Notes: generated by a model not told the origin, from the sequence alone. Positions 18,646 through 27,336 are shown, counted from the stretch's first letter. The stretch is DNA of 64,000 nucleotides from Xylanibacter brevis ATCC 19188 (GCF_000621725.1 NZ_JHXM01000001.1:75297-139296); one strand, 5' to 3'. Program-made: numbers and translations.

Positions 18646-18702
18646 CATTCCTCCCCATACAGGGGGAGGTTAGGAGGGGGTCCGGAGGGTCCGAGGTCTT
18701 AC
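18646..18702 (-). repeat. GC-rich palindromic repeat, intergenic copy 2
   Basis: This is the inverted counterpart of 18173-18236, containing CCTCCCCATACAGGGGGAGG and the GGTTAGGAGGGGGTCCGGAG arm. It starts 5 bp past the dapL stop codon. Confidence 0.75.
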
Positions 18703-18707
18703 CCTGG

Positions 18708-19943
18708 CTATTTACCAGCACTCCATTTCTGAATTCTCTCCAGAGCCTCATCGGTGGACTCATGCGTGCCGAAGGCCGTGAAGCGCACATAGCCCTCGCC
18801 ACTGGGACCGAAGCCCACGCCGGGCGTGCAGACCACATTGGCACCGTAGAGCAACTCCTCGAAGAACTGCCATGAAGTGGTGCCCTCGGGCGTGCGCATC
18901 CATATATAAGGTGCGTTCTCGCCTCCGTAGCACTCGAAGCCGGCAGCACGCAGTGTGCTGAGCATCTTGGAGGCGTTCTGCATGTAGTAGTCGATGGTCT
19001 GCTTCACCTGCTGCTTGCCCTCGGGGGTGTAGATAGCCTCAGCAGCGCGCTGCGAGATGTAGCTGGTGCCGTTGAACTTGGTGCACTGACGGCGGTTCCA
19101 CAGGGGGTTCAGCGCTATGCGACGGCCGTCGATGGTGGCTGCCGTGAGGTCCTTGGGCACGATGGTGTAGCCACAGCGCACGCCAGTGAAGCCAGCGGTC
19201 TTGGAATAGGAGTGGAACTCGATGGCGCACTTGCGGGCACCACGAATCTCGTAGATGCTGTGGGGCACGTCGGGGTCGGTGATGAAGGCCTGATAGGCGG
19301 CATCATAGAAAATCAGTGTGTCGTTCTTCAGGGCGTAGTTCACCCACTTGCGCAACTCCTGTTTTGAGATGACCGTACCCGTGGGGTTGTTGGGATAGCA
19401 GAGGTAGATCACGTCAACACGCTGCTTGGGCAACTGTGGCGTAAAACCATTCTCGGCATTGCAGGGCATATAGACCACGTTAGACCACAGGCCGTTCTGC
19501 ACCGTTCCGGCGCGACCTATCATCACGTTGGAGTCGATATACACGGGATAGATGGGGTCGGTGACACCGATGGAGTTGTCCCAGCGGATAAGCTCCTGGA
19601 TGTTGCCGGTGTCGCTCTTGGCGCCATCGTTGATAAAGACCTCGTCGATGTCCAGATGGATGCCACGAGGCAGGAAGTCATTCTTTAGGATGGCCTCGCG
19701 CAGGAAGTCGTAGCCCTGCTCAGGACCGTAACCGCGGAAGCCCTGATGCGTAGCCATCTCGTCGGTGGCCTTGTGCATGGCCTCGATCACAGCGGGGCAG
19801 AGGGGTTGGGTGACGTCGCCAATGCCCATCGAGATGACGTTGGCATTGGGATGTGTTACTTTGAAGGCATTGACCTTCTTGGCTATATCTGCAAACAAAT
19901 AGTTGTTGGGCAGTTTCAGAAAATGTTCGTTGACTAGTGCCAT
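18708..19943 (-). CDS. dapL: LL-diaminopimelate aminotransferase
   Basis: DapL converts tetrahydrodipicolinate directly to LL-diaminopimelate using glutamate and PLP, bypassing the acylated DapD/C/E route. The 411-residue product has family length and segments: an N-terminal NEHFLKLPNNYLFADIAKKV, ISMGIGDVTQPLCPAVIEAM, the CYPNNPTG substrate loop and the PLP-lysine motif SYSKTAGFTGVRCGY. It follows dapF, which uses its product, in a minus-strand operon that also contains the glutamate synthase genes supplying the amino donor. The ATG lies 7 bp from a palindromic repeat (19951-19984) that occupies the usual ribosome-binding region. Confidence 0.97.
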   Translation of the reverse strand: MALVNEHFLKLPNNYLFADIAKKVNAFKVTHPNANVISMGIGDVTQPLCPAVIEAMHKATDEMATHQGFRGYGPEQGYDFLREAILKNDFLPRGIHLDIDEVFINDGAKSDTGNIQELIRWDNSIGVTDPIYPVYIDSNVMIGRAGTVQNGLWSNVVYMPCNAENGFTPQLPKQRVDVIYLCYPNNPTGTVISKQELRKWVNYALKNDTLIFYDAAYQAFITDPDVPHSIYEIRGARKCAIEFHSYSKTAGFTGVRCGYTIVPKDLTAATIDGRRIALNPLWNRRQCTKFNGTSYISQRAAEAIYTPEGKQQVKQTIDYYMQNASKMLSTLRAAGFECYGGENAPYIWMRTPEGTTSWQFFEELLYGANVVCTPGVGFGPSGEGYVRFTAFGTHESTDEALERIQKWSAGK

Positions 19944-19950
19944 ATATCTA

Positions 19951-19984
19951 AGCCCCCTAAGTTAGGGGGATGGGGGTCTGAACG
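19951..19984 (+). repeat. GC-rich palindromic repeat upstream of dapL, copy a
   Basis: The 34-bp unit has a CCCCCTAAGTTAGGGGG hairpin plus a GGGGGTCTGAACG arm. A second direct copy follows 36 bp later. The hairpin sits 7 bp before the dapL ATG on the transcribed strand. Confidence 0.8.
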
Positions 19985-19986
19985 CG

Positions 19987-20020
19987 AGCCCCCTAAGTGA
20001 GGGGGTTGGGGGTCTGAACG
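19987..20020 (+). repeat. GC-rich palindromic repeat upstream of dapL, copy b
   Basis: This is a direct repeat of 19951-19984 (CCCCCTAAGTGAGGGGG hairpin, then GGGGGTCTGAACG). Confidence 0.8.
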
Positions 20021-20069
20021 CCCCTCGTGTCTTTCCCGTTAATTGTTAATAATATGTGTAAGAGAGCCT

Positions 20070-20104
20070 GTTCAGACCCCTAAATCCCCTTATGAAGGGG
20101 ACTT
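20070..20104 (-). repeat. GC-rich palindromic repeat between dapF and dapL, inverted copy c
   Basis: It begins GTTCAGACCCCTAAA and has a CCCCTTATGAAGGGG hairpin, in the opposite orientation to copies a and b. Confidence 0.75.
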
Positions 20105-20110
20105 TGGCCT

Positions 20111-20174
20111 GTTCAGACCCCTGTTGCCCCCTCGCTCGGCTTTGCCGCTTGGCTCGTCCAAGAACTTAGGGGGC
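20111..20174 (-). repeat. GC-rich palindromic repeat overlapping the dapF stop, copy d
   Basis: A GTTCAGACCCC arm and a terminal CTTAGGGGGC arm are interrupted by a second palindrome-like insert (about 20131-20165). The CCCCCTAAG arm forms the last codons and the TAA stop of dapF. Confidence 0.7.
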
Positions 20175-21044
20175 CGTAATTTCTCCATCGAAGGCGAAGG
20201 CTGCGGGGCCCGTCATATAGACATGGTTATCACTCTCGCGCCACTCTATGCTGAGAGTGCCTCCATCCATCACAATCTGCGAGGTGCGACCAGCCTTGCC
20301 AGTCAGAGCTGCAGCCACGGCTGTGGCGCAAGCACCCGTGCCACAGGCCTGGGTGATGCCGCTGCCACGCTCCCACACACGGGTGCGGATAGAAGCCTCC
20401 CCCTGCCCCTCCGAAGGGAGGGGAGATGCAAACTCAATATTACAGCGCTGGGGGAAGGCGGGATGAACCTCCAGGGCGCGACCTTTGGTCTCTACCTGAT
20501 CGACGTCGTCGGTGAAGATGACGTAGTGGGGGTTGCCCATGGAGACAAAGAGACCCACCCCCTGCCCCTCCCTGTGAGGGAGGGGTGTTGATAGATTTGG
20601 GGTGAATAATTTATCATCTTCTAAAACCGGTTTGCCCATATCCACCGTGACGCTCTCCACGCTCTCGTTGACAATGTGGAGATGGAGCCGCTTGATACCC
20701 GACAGCGTGAGCAATCGAATCTCGGCCTCCAGGTATCCATCCGCCTCTCTCACAGGGAGGGGCCAGGGGTTGGCCTTCTCATAAAGATATTTGCCGATGC
20801 ACCTCGAGGCATTGCCACACATCATCGCCTCGCTGCCGTCGGCATTGAAGATGCGCATGGTGAAGTCGGCCTCGGGGATGGGCGACTCGCCTATCAGCAC
20901 CAGTCCGTCGGAACCGATGCCCTTATGACGGTCGCTCCACTGGATGGCAGCTGTCACGGGGTCGGCAATGGGATACTGCGTGGTGTCAACATAGATGTAG
21001 TCGTTGCCACAACCGTGCATCTTGGTGAATTTGATCTTGCGCAT
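20166..21044 (-). CDS. dapF: Diaminopimelate epimerase with three in-frame repeat-encoded inserts
   Basis: DapF interconverts LL- and meso-diaminopimelate for lysine and peptidoglycan synthesis. The 292-residue product has [12 protein letters not shown], the first catalytic Cys in MCGNASRC and the second in ACGTGACA, so both active-site cysteines are present. Three peptides interrupt the normal family pattern: [11 protein letters not shown] (about residues 93-101), [11 protein letters not shown] (about 152-163) and [12 protein letters not shown] (about 205-217). Each is encoded by a copy of the GC-rich palindrome found between genes here, and all keep frame. The stop codon also lies in a repeat copy. 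It sits between gltD and dapL in one operon. Confidence 0.95.
   Translation of the reverse strand: MRKIKFTKMHGCGNDYIYVDTTQYPIADPVTAAIQWSDRHKGIGSDGLVLIGESPIPEADFTMRIFNADGSEAMMCGNASRCIGKYLYEKANPWPLPVREADGYLEAEIRLLTLSGIKRLHLHIVNESVESVTVDMGKPVLEDDKLFTPNLSTPLPHREGQGVGLFVSMGNPHYVIFTDDVDQVETKGRALEVHPAFPQRCNIEFASPLPSEGQGEASIRTRVWERGSGITQACGTGACATAVAAALTGKAGRTSQIVMDGGTLSIEWRESDNHVYMTGPAAFAFDGEITAP
20394..20430 (-). repeat. Palindromic repeat in frame inside dapF (insert 3)
   Basis: CCCCTGCCCCTCCGAAGGGAGGGG-type palindrome (CCCTCCGAAGGGAGGGG core) encoding the peptide [12 protein letters not shown]. Confidence 0.8.
20553..20591 (-). repeat. Palindromic repeat in frame inside dapF (insert 2)
   Basis: Its hairpin core CCCCTCCCTGTGAGGGAGG is shared with the gltB insert at 26664-26706. 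It encodes [13 protein letters not shown]. Confidence 0.85.
20741..20773 (-). repeat. Palindromic repeat in frame inside dapF (insert 1)
   Basis: A more worn copy with CCTCTCTCACAGGGAGGGG, encoding [11 protein letters not shown] just after the GKYLYEK helix. Confidence 0.65.
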
Positions 21045-21059
21045 AGGATAAACGGGGGA

Positions 21060-22508
21060 TTAATGGGTGTTCTGAGCGAGGAAGTCATGCACCTTCTGTG
21101 CTGTCTGTCGGCCGCTGGCCAGCGCACGCACCACGAGAGATGCACCATTGGCTGAGTCGCCACAGACGAAGACATTCTTGGGATATTCGGGATGTTCGGG
21201 TTTGAGGAATCCCATGGCCAGCAGGCAGAGCTCGGCCTTGATGATCTCGGGTTTGCCTTTCTCCACCATGATGGGGCGACCACCCTCGGGATTGGGTTTC
21301 CAGTCAATCTCCTGCACCTTGACGCCCGTCAGTTTGCCGTCCTTACCCAGGAACTCCAGCGTGTTGATGTTCCAGCGGCGCGTACATCCTTCTTCGTGCG
21401 AAGAGGTGGTCTTCAGCGTACGGGGCCAGTTGGGCCAGGGGTTCTGTGGGTCTTCAGGACCTTCCACGGGACGAGGCATGATCTCAATCTGGGTGACACT
21501 CTTGCAACCCTGACGGTGGGCCGTACCGATGCAGTCGCTACCGGTGTCGCCACCACCAATCACTAGCACATCCTTACCCTTGGCGCTGATGCGCTCGTCT
21601 TTCGAGAACTCGATGCCAGCCAGCACACGGTTCTGCTGCGCCAGCAGTTCGAGGGCATAGTGCACGCCCTTCAATTCGCGGCCGGGGGCTTTCAGATCGC
21701 GGGCGGTGGGGGTGCCTGATGCGATGACTATGGCGTCGAAGGCCTCCCCAAGCCCCTCCGAAGGAGGGGATGTTTGATTACCTGAAGCATCGGAATTGTT
21801 CCCTGAAACATTGGATAAATGTATCTCAACACCCCCTCCTTCGGAGGGGCTTGGGGAGGCTTCAACATTGTACTTAAACTCGATGCCCTCCTGCTCCAGC
21901 AGGGCGATGCGACGGTCGATCACTGCCTTGTTCAGCTTAAAGTTAGGGATACCGTAGCGCAGCAATCCGCCTGCAGCTTCGTTTTTCTCAAATACGGTGA
22001 CGGTATATCCCATGTGGTTCAGGTCGTTGGCGGCAGCCAATCCGGCAGGACCAGCACCAATCACAGCCACCTTTTTTCCGTTGCGAACGATATCGGTCTT
22101 GGGCTGGATAAAACCCTCCTGGAAGGCCATCTCGATGATGGCACACTCATCTTCGCGGTTGGTGGTAGGCTCGTGGTTGAAGCGGTTCAGCACGCAAGCC
22201 TTCTCGCAGAGGGCCGGACAGATGCGGCCGGTGAACTCGGGGAAGGGGTTGGTGCTGCTCAACAGCTTGTAGGCCAGTTCCCAGTCGCCCTTATACAGAG
22301 CCTCATTCCACTCGGGCGCCTTGTTGCCCAGCGGACAGGCCCAGTGACAGAAGGGCACGCCGCAGTCCATGCAGCGTGAAGCCTGCAACTTACGTTCGCG
22401 GGTGCTGAGCGTCTGCTCCACCTCTCCGAAGTCGTGTATTCTATCGTTAATAGGGCGGTAGCCCGCCTCCTGGCGATGTATCTCTAAGAATGCTTTTGGA
22501 TTTCCCAT
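21060..22508 (-). CDS. gltD: Glutamate synthase small (beta) subunit with repeat-derived insert
   Basis: GltD passes electrons from NADPH through FAD and Fe-S clusters to GltB for glutamate synthesis. The 482-residue product has the Fe-S cysteines CMDCGVPFCHWACPLGNKAP and CPALCEKACVLN, the FAD motif VIGAGPAGLAAAND near residue 150, and the NADPH motif VIGGGDTGSDCIG. About 40 residues at roughly 216-257 (starting SPSPSEGGGVE and ending SPPSEGLGEAF) are extra and encoded by an inverted pair of palindromic repeats, keeping frame. The start MGNPKAFLEI lies inside a 94-bp tandem duplication, so a second copy of the start region sits upstream. It is part of gltB-gltD-dapF-dapL. Confidence 0.95.
   Translation of the reverse strand: MGNPKAFLEIHRQEAGYRPINDRIHDFGEVEQTLSTRERKLQASRCMDCGVPFCHWACPLGNKAPEWNEALYKGDWELAYKLLSSTNPFPEFTGRICPALCEKACVLNRFNHEPTTNREDECAIIEMAFQEGFIQPKTDIVRNGKKVAVIGAGPAGLAAANDLNHMGYTVTVFEKNEAAGGLLRYGIPNFKLNKAVIDRRIALLEQEGIEFKYNVEASPSPSEGGGVEIHLSNVSGNNSDASGNQTSPPSEGLGEAFDAIVIASGTPTARDLKAPGRELKGVHYALELLAQQNRVLAGIEFSKDERISAKGKDVLVIGGGDTGSDCIGTAHRQGCKSVTQIEIMPRPVEGPEDPQNPWPNWPRTLKTTSSHEEGCTRRWNINTLEFLGKDGKLTGVKVQEIDWKPNPEGGRPIMVEKGKPEIIKAELCLLAMGFLKPEHPEYPKNVFVCGDSANGASLVVRALASGRQTAQKVHDFLAQNTH
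21740..21862 (-). repeat. Inverted pair of palindromic repeats in frame inside gltD
   Basis: The arms at 21740-21770 and 21830-21862 are reverse complements over about 27 bp (GCCTCCCCAAGCCCCTCC start) and flank a 60-bp AT-rich core. The whole 123 bp is open in the gltD frame and resembles a miniature inverted-repeat element. Confidence 0.85.
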
Positions 22509-22679
22509 TTTTTTAAAATTTAAAAGTTGAAAGATTGAAAAATTGAAATTCTCTTTAATTCTTCCATTCTTTAATTCTTCAATTTTTTTTTGGATTTCCC
22601 ATTTTTTTTAAATTTAAAAGTTGAAAGAATGAAAAATTGAAATTCTCTTTAATTCTTCCATTCTTTAATTCTTCAATTT
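22498..22679. repeat. 94-bp tandem duplication spanning the gltD start
   Basis: The sequence starting GGATTTCCCATTTTTTT at 22498 recurs at 22592 with only small changes. The upstream copy carries a duplicate ATG GGA AAT CCA start that opens a 7-codon frame (MGNPKKN, 22579-22602, minus) ending in TGA before gltD. The rest is AT-rich TTGAAAA/TTCAATTT simple sequence. Confidence 0.85.
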
Positions 22680-25600
22680 TTAGTAGTCGCGCTGGATGTC
22701 GGCAATCTTTTCGTGCAGACGTGCCATCTTCTCCTCTTCGAGCACACGCTTATACTCGATGGGCACCACCTGAATGAAGTCCTCGATGTGGCGATGCCAG
22801 TCGTCGAGCATGCGTCCGGCCAGGGCCGAACCCGTGTGCAGGTAGTGCTGACGAATCAGCTCGAGCAGTTCTTTGCGCGACACAGAGTCCTCTACCAGCG
22901 AGAGTTCCACCATGTCCATGTTGCAGAAGTAGTCGAACGTATGGTCGGGGTCATAGACATAGGCCACACCGCCACTCATACCTGCGGCAAAGTTGCGACC
23001 GGTCTTGCCCAGCACCACCACGCGACCGCCAGTCATATACTCACAGCAGTGGTCGCCGGCACCCTCGATGACAGCGATGGCACCTGAGTTGCGCACGCCA
23101 AAGCGCTCGCCCACCTTACCGTTGACGTAGAGTTCGCCGCTGGTGGCTCCGTAGAGACCGGTGTTACCTGCGATGATATTGTCTTCGGCCTTGAAGTCGT
23201 TGCTGCGACGGGCGGGTGGCAGGATAGAGATTCGTCCACCAGAAAGGCCCTTACCGAAGTAGTCGTTACACTCTCCCTCGAGTTTTAGGTTCACGCCATG
23301 AACGGCAAACGCACCGAAGCTCTGACCGGCCGAGCCTTTGAACTTGATGTTGATCGTGCTGTCGGGCAGCCCGGCTTCGCCATATTTCTGGGCGATGACA
23401 CCAGAGAGCATCGTGGAAACGGCACGGTCGGTATTCTTGATGGCGTAATCGAGCGTTATCTCCTCGCCATCGTTGATAGCCTTCTCTGCAGCCTTGATAA
23501 TCTCCTCATCCTTCACACCGGTAACCTTGGTATATGCGCCACGGTCCCAATAGAGGGCCTTGTCTGTGTCGGGCTTATGCAGCAATCGGGCAAAGTCGAT
23601 AGACTTCTGCTTGTCGGTAGCGTTCTCGGTGTTCACCTCTATCAGTTCAGTGTGTCCGATGATCTCCTTCAGCGAGCGAACACCGATCTCGGCGAGGTAC
23701 TCGCGCACCTGCTCGGCCAGGAAGGTGAAGTAGTTCACCACATACTCTGCACGACCCTCGAAGTGCTTGCGCAGCTCTGGGTTCTGGGTGGCCACACCCA
23801 TCGGACAGGTGTTGGTGTTGCACTTACGCATCATCACACAGCCCAGCACGATGAGGGGCAGTGTGCCAAACGAGAACTCGTCGGCACCGAGCATCGCCAT
23901 GATAATCACATCCTTGGCGGTCTTCAACTGGCCGTCGGTCTGCAGGCGTACCTGGTTGCGCAGACCATTGACCACCAGCGTCTGCTGGGTCTCGGCCAGA
24001 CCAATCTCGGGCGAGATACCTGCAAAGCGCATACTTGATGCGGGCGAAGCACCCGTGCCGCCCTCGGCACCACTGATCACGATGAGGTCGGCCTTTGCCT
24101 TAGCCACACCTGCGGCAATAGTTCCTACGCCACTCTCGGCTACTAACTTCACACTAACGGCAGCCGTGGGATTGATGTTCTTCAGGTCGAAGATGAGCTG
24201 TGCCAGGTCTTCAATCGAATAGATATCGTGATGAGGTGGTGGCGAGATGAGCGAGATGCCGGGAATGGCATTACGGGTCTTGGCAATGATGTCGTTCACC
24301 TTGAAGCCGGGCAACTGTCCGCCCTCACCAGGCTTGGCACCCTGTGCCACCTTGATCTGTATTTCTTCTGCATTCACCAGGTATTCAGCAGTCACACCAA
24401 AGCGTCCTGATGCAATCTGCTTGGTCTTTGAACTGAGGCTCACGCCATCCACCTCCGTGTGGTAGCGGGCGTTGTCCTCACCACCCTCACCGGTGTTAGA
24501 GCGGGCGCCCAACTTGTTCATAGCCAGTGCCAGCGCCTCGTGGGCCTCGATGCTCAAGGCACCAAACGACATGGCACCCGTCACGAAGTGCTTCACGATG
24601 CTCTCTACGGATTCCACCTCGTCGAGACTCACCCCCTGCCCCTCTCTGTCAGAGAGGGGAGTAGATACTTTCTTGAATCGAAGGAAGTCACGCAAGAAGA
24701 TGGGAGATTCTTTCTCGTCAACCAATTTTGACCACTCTTTAAACTTCTCGTACGAGCCTTGTCGACAGGCCAGTTGCAGTTTGGCGATAGTCTCTGGGTT
24801 CCAGGCGTGCTTGATACCATCCTTGCGCCATGCAAAGAGGCCCTGGTTCTGCAGCAGAGTCTGCTCCTTGGCAGCCTCGTGCAGCGCAATGGCGTCGCGG
24901 GCAATCTCCTTCAGGCCCACACCACCGATGGTGCTCACCTCTGTACCGAAGTAGCGGCGCAGCAGGTCTTCGCCCAGTCCGATGCTCTCGAAGATCTTGG
25001 CTCCACGATAAGAGCGGATGGTAGAGATACCCATCTTCGACATAATCTTCTTCAGACCCTTGTCCACGGCCTTGATGTAGTTCTTCTCGGCGGTGGCGTA
25101 CTCCTCCTGAATCTTGTGATGCTTCACCAGATCGTCGAGTACCGCAAATGTCATGTATGGGCACAGGGCGCTGGCACCGTAACCCAGCAACAGGGCAGCG
25201 TGCATCACCTCGCGAATCTCACCGCTCTCAACAATCAGGGCAGTCTGCACGCGCTTACCTACGCTAATCAGGTAGTGGTGAACGGCAGAAACGGCCAACA
25301 GAGATGGGATGGCGGCGTGCGTCTCGTCCAGGTCGCGGTCGCTCAGGATGATGTAGTTAACACCCTCGTCTACACTGGCTTCGGCCTGATGGCACAGATC
25401 GTCAAGTGCCTGGCGCAAGCCTTCCTCACCCTTGGCCATCTCAAACAGGATAGGCAATTTCTTGGTGTTGAAGCCCTTGTAGCGGATGTTACATAATATA
25501 TCAAGTTGTGTGTTGGTCAAAACGGGTTGGGGCAGGCGCACCATCTTACAGTTAGATGCATCGGGCGTCAGTATGTTGGTACCTACGGCACCGATGTATT

Positions 25601-27287
25601 CCGTCAGACTCATTACCAGCTCCTCGCGGATGGGGTCGATGGCGGGGTTGGTGACTTGCGCAAACTGCTGACGGAAGTAGTTGAACAGCACCTGCGGACG
25701 GTCGGAGATGACTGCCAGCGGCGTATCGTTACCCATCGCAGCCACGGGCTCTTGGCCGGCAGTGGCCATGGGGATGATGGTCTTGTCGATATCCTCCTGT
25801 CCGAAGCCAAACTGCACCAGCTTAGCGTTCAGATGATCCACACCGTTGTCCACCTTGCGTCCGCTCTTCAGCTTCTCCAGCTGCACGCGGTTCTCGTTCA
25901 GCCACTCGCGATAAGGATGGGCCTTGGCGAGTTGTTCCTTGATCTCGCCATCGTAGTATATCTTGCCTTCCTGGGTGTCGATGAGCAGGATCTTACCTGG
26001 CTGCAGACGACCTTTCGATACCACGTCACCCGGCTCAAAGTCCATGACGCCGACCTCAGAGGCTACCACCATCATACCTTGCTTGGTGATGGTGTAGCGG
26101 CTGGGGCGCAGACCGTTGCGGTCCAACATTCCGCCTGCGTAGCGACCATCGCTAAACAGCAGTGCGGCAGGACCGTCCCAGGGCTCCATCAGGATAGAGT
26201 GATATTCATAGAAGGCTTTCAAATCTTCAGAAATGGGGTTCTTGTCGTTGAAGCTCTCGGGCACCAGGATAGCCATGGCTTGAGGCAACGAGAGTCCGCT
26301 CATCATCAGGAACTCAAACACGTTGTCGAGACTGGCAGAGTCGCTCATGCCGTCCTGCACAATGGGGCGCAGGTCCTTGATGTCGCCCAGCGCCTCGCTC
26401 GAGAGCACACTCTCGCGGGCCTTCATCCAACCGCGGTTACCACGGATGGTGTTGATCTCACCATTGTGGGCCAGCAGGCGGAAGGGCTGTGCCAACTTCC
26501 ATTTGGGGAAGGTGTTGGTAGAGAAGCGCGAGTGAACCAGTGCCAGTCCGCTCGTGAAGTAATCGTTAGACAAATCGGGGAAGTAGCGACGCAGCTGTCC
26601 GCTGGTGAGCATACCCTTGTAGATGATATTCTTAGAAGAGAGGGAGCAAATGTAGAAATCGGACTCTCCCCCCTGCCCCTCCCTGTGAGGGAGGGGAGTA
26701 GATAGTTCTTCCATTTTGGCTACCCTATTCTCGATTCTCTTCCTTATTATATATAATGTGCGCTCGAATGTCTTCTCCTCTTCGTCTGGAGTGTAATCAC
26801 TCCCCTCCATTACAGGGAGGGGATGGAGGGTGGGTCCCCTCTTCACGAAAATCTGTTTGATGTCTGGTTCCACCTCACGTGCAGCCACACCCAGCACCTC
26901 GGGGTTGGTGGGCACCGTGCGCAGATGCATCAGTGTGAGTCCCTCGCGCTCAATCTCCTCGATCATCACGCTCAGTATCTGCTGCTGTGCCTGCGCATCC
27001 TTAGGCAGGAACACCAGTCCTGTGCCATACTTTCCTTTCTCGGGCACGGGGATGCCCTGAAGCAGAATAAACTCGTGGGGAATCTGCACCATAATACCAG
27101 CACCATCGCCGGTCTTATCGCGTGTCTCAGCACCGCGATGCTCCATGTTCTCCAACACCTTCAGTGCATTGTCCACCAACTCATGACTCTTACCGCCATG
27201 AATATTAACCACCATGCCTACACCACAGGCATCGTGCTCGTATTCACTTTGATAGAGACCTTGATTGTTTAGTTTTCGTTGTGTCAT
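22680..27287 (-). CDS. gltB: Glutamate synthase large (alpha) subunit with three repeat-derived inserts
   Basis: GltB takes the amide of glutamine and transfers it to 2-oxoglutarate, making two glutamates. At 1535 residues it is full length. A 20-residue propeptide precedes the nucleophile Cys in HDACGVGMVVN; a central domain, an FMN-binding synthase domain (GGEDNARYHTEVDG, GAKPGEGGQLPG), the 3Fe-4S motif CVMMRKCNTNTCPMG and a C-terminal GXGXG beta-helix (AGNTGLYGATSGELYV) follow. Three extra peptides from palindromic repeats sit near residues 150-164 (HPLPVMEGSD), 195-208 ([12 protein letters not shown]) and 874-887 (STPLSDREGQG). It is the first gene of gltB-gltD-dapF-dapL, behind a TATCTTTG promoter. 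Confidence 0.97.
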   Translation of the reverse strand: MTQRKLNNQGLYQSEYEHDACGVGMVVNIHGGKSHELVDNALKVLENMEHRGAETRDKTGDGAGIMVQIPHEFILLQGIPVPEKGKYGTGLVFLPKDAQAQQQILSVMIEEIEREGLTLMHLRTVPTNPEVLGVAAREVEPDIKQIFVKRGPTLHPLPVMEGSDYTPDEEEKTFERTLYIIRKRIENRVAKMEELSTPLPHREGQGGESDFYICSLSSKNIIYKGMLTSGQLRRYFPDLSNDYFTSGLALVHSRFSTNTFPKWKLAQPFRLLAHNGEINTIRGNRGWMKARESVLSSEALGDIKDLRPIVQDGMSDSASLDNVFEFLMMSGLSLPQAMAILVPESFNDKNPISEDLKAFYEYHSILMEPWDGPAALLFSDGRYAGGMLDRNGLRPSRYTITKQGMMVVASEVGVMDFEPGDVVSKGRLQPGKILLIDTQEGKIYYDGEIKEQLAKAHPYREWLNENRVQLEKLKSGRKVDNGVDHLNAKLVQFGFGQEDIDKTIIPMATAGQEPVAAMGNDTPLAVISDRPQVLFNYFRQQFAQVTNPAIDPIREELVMSLTEYIGAVGTNILTPDASNCKMVRLPQPVLTNTQLDILCNIRYKGFNTKKLPILFEMAKGEEGLRQALDDLCHQAEASVDEGVNYIILSDRDLDETHAAIPSLLAVSAVHHYLISVGKRVQTALIVESGEIREVMHAALLLGYGASALCPYMTFAVLDDLVKHHKIQEEYATAEKNYIKAVDKGLKKIMSKMGISTIRSYRGAKIFESIGLGEDLLRRYFGTEVSTIGGVGLKEIARDAIALHEAAKEQTLLQNQGLFAWRKDGIKHAWNPETIAKLQLACRQGSYEKFKEWSKLVDEKESPIFLRDFLRFKKVSTPLSDREGQGVSLDEVESVESIVKHFVTGAMSFGALSIEAHEALALAMNKLGARSNTGEGGEDNARYHTEVDGVSLSSKTKQIASGRFGVTAEYLVNAEEIQIKVAQGAKPGEGGQLPGFKVNDIIAKTRNAIPGISLISPPPHHDIYSIEDLAQLIFDLKNINPTAAVSVKLVAESGVGTIAAGVAKAKADLIVISGAEGGTGASPASSMRFAGISPEIGLAETQQTLVVNGLRNQVRLQTDGQLKTAKDVIIMAMLGADEFSFGTLPLIVLGCVMMRKCNTNTCPMGVATQNPELRKHFEGRAEYVVNYFTFLAEQVREYLAEIGVRSLKEIIGHTELIEVNTENATDKQKSIDFARLLHKPDTDKALYWDRGAYTKVTGVKDEEIIKAAEKAINDGEEITLDYAIKNTDRAVSTMLSGVIAQKYGEAGLPDSTINIKFKGSAGQSFGAFAVHGVNLKLEGECNDYFGKGLSGGRISILPPARRSNDFKAEDNIIAGNTGLYGATSGELYVNGKVGERFGVRNSGAIAVIEGAGDHCCEYMTGGRVVVLGKTGRNFAAGMSGGVAYVYDPDHTFDYFCNMDMVELSLVEDSVSRKELLELIRQHYLHTGSALAGRMLDDWHRHIEDFIQVVPIEYKRVLEEEKMARLHEKIADIQRDY
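24628..24668 (-). repeat. Palindromic repeat in frame inside gltB (insert 3)
   Basis: The CCCCTCTCTGTCAGAGAGGGG palindrome (core CTCTCTGTCAGAGAG) encodes STPLSDREGQG between the central and FMN domains. Confidence 0.8.
26664..26706 (-). repeat. Palindromic repeat in frame inside gltB (insert 2)
   Basis: The core CCCCTCCCTGTGAGGGAGG matches dapF insert 2; it encodes [13 protein letters not shown]. Confidence 0.85.
26798..26838 (-). repeat. Palindromic repeat in frame inside gltB (insert 1)
   Basis: A worn copy (CCCCTCCATTACAGGGAGGGG region) encoding HPLPVMEGSD within the amidotransferase domain. Confidence 0.7.
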
Positions 27288-27328
27288 ATTATCCTCTATT
27301 AAACTTACGCTTTTTAAAAATTTGCGTG

Positions 27329-27336
27329 CAAAGATA
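27329..27336 (-). promoter_or_regulatory. -7 promoter box of gltB
   Basis: The minus strand has TATCTTTG 41 bp before the gltB ATG; a TTGG about 21 bp upstream may be the -33 element. Confidence 0.65.
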
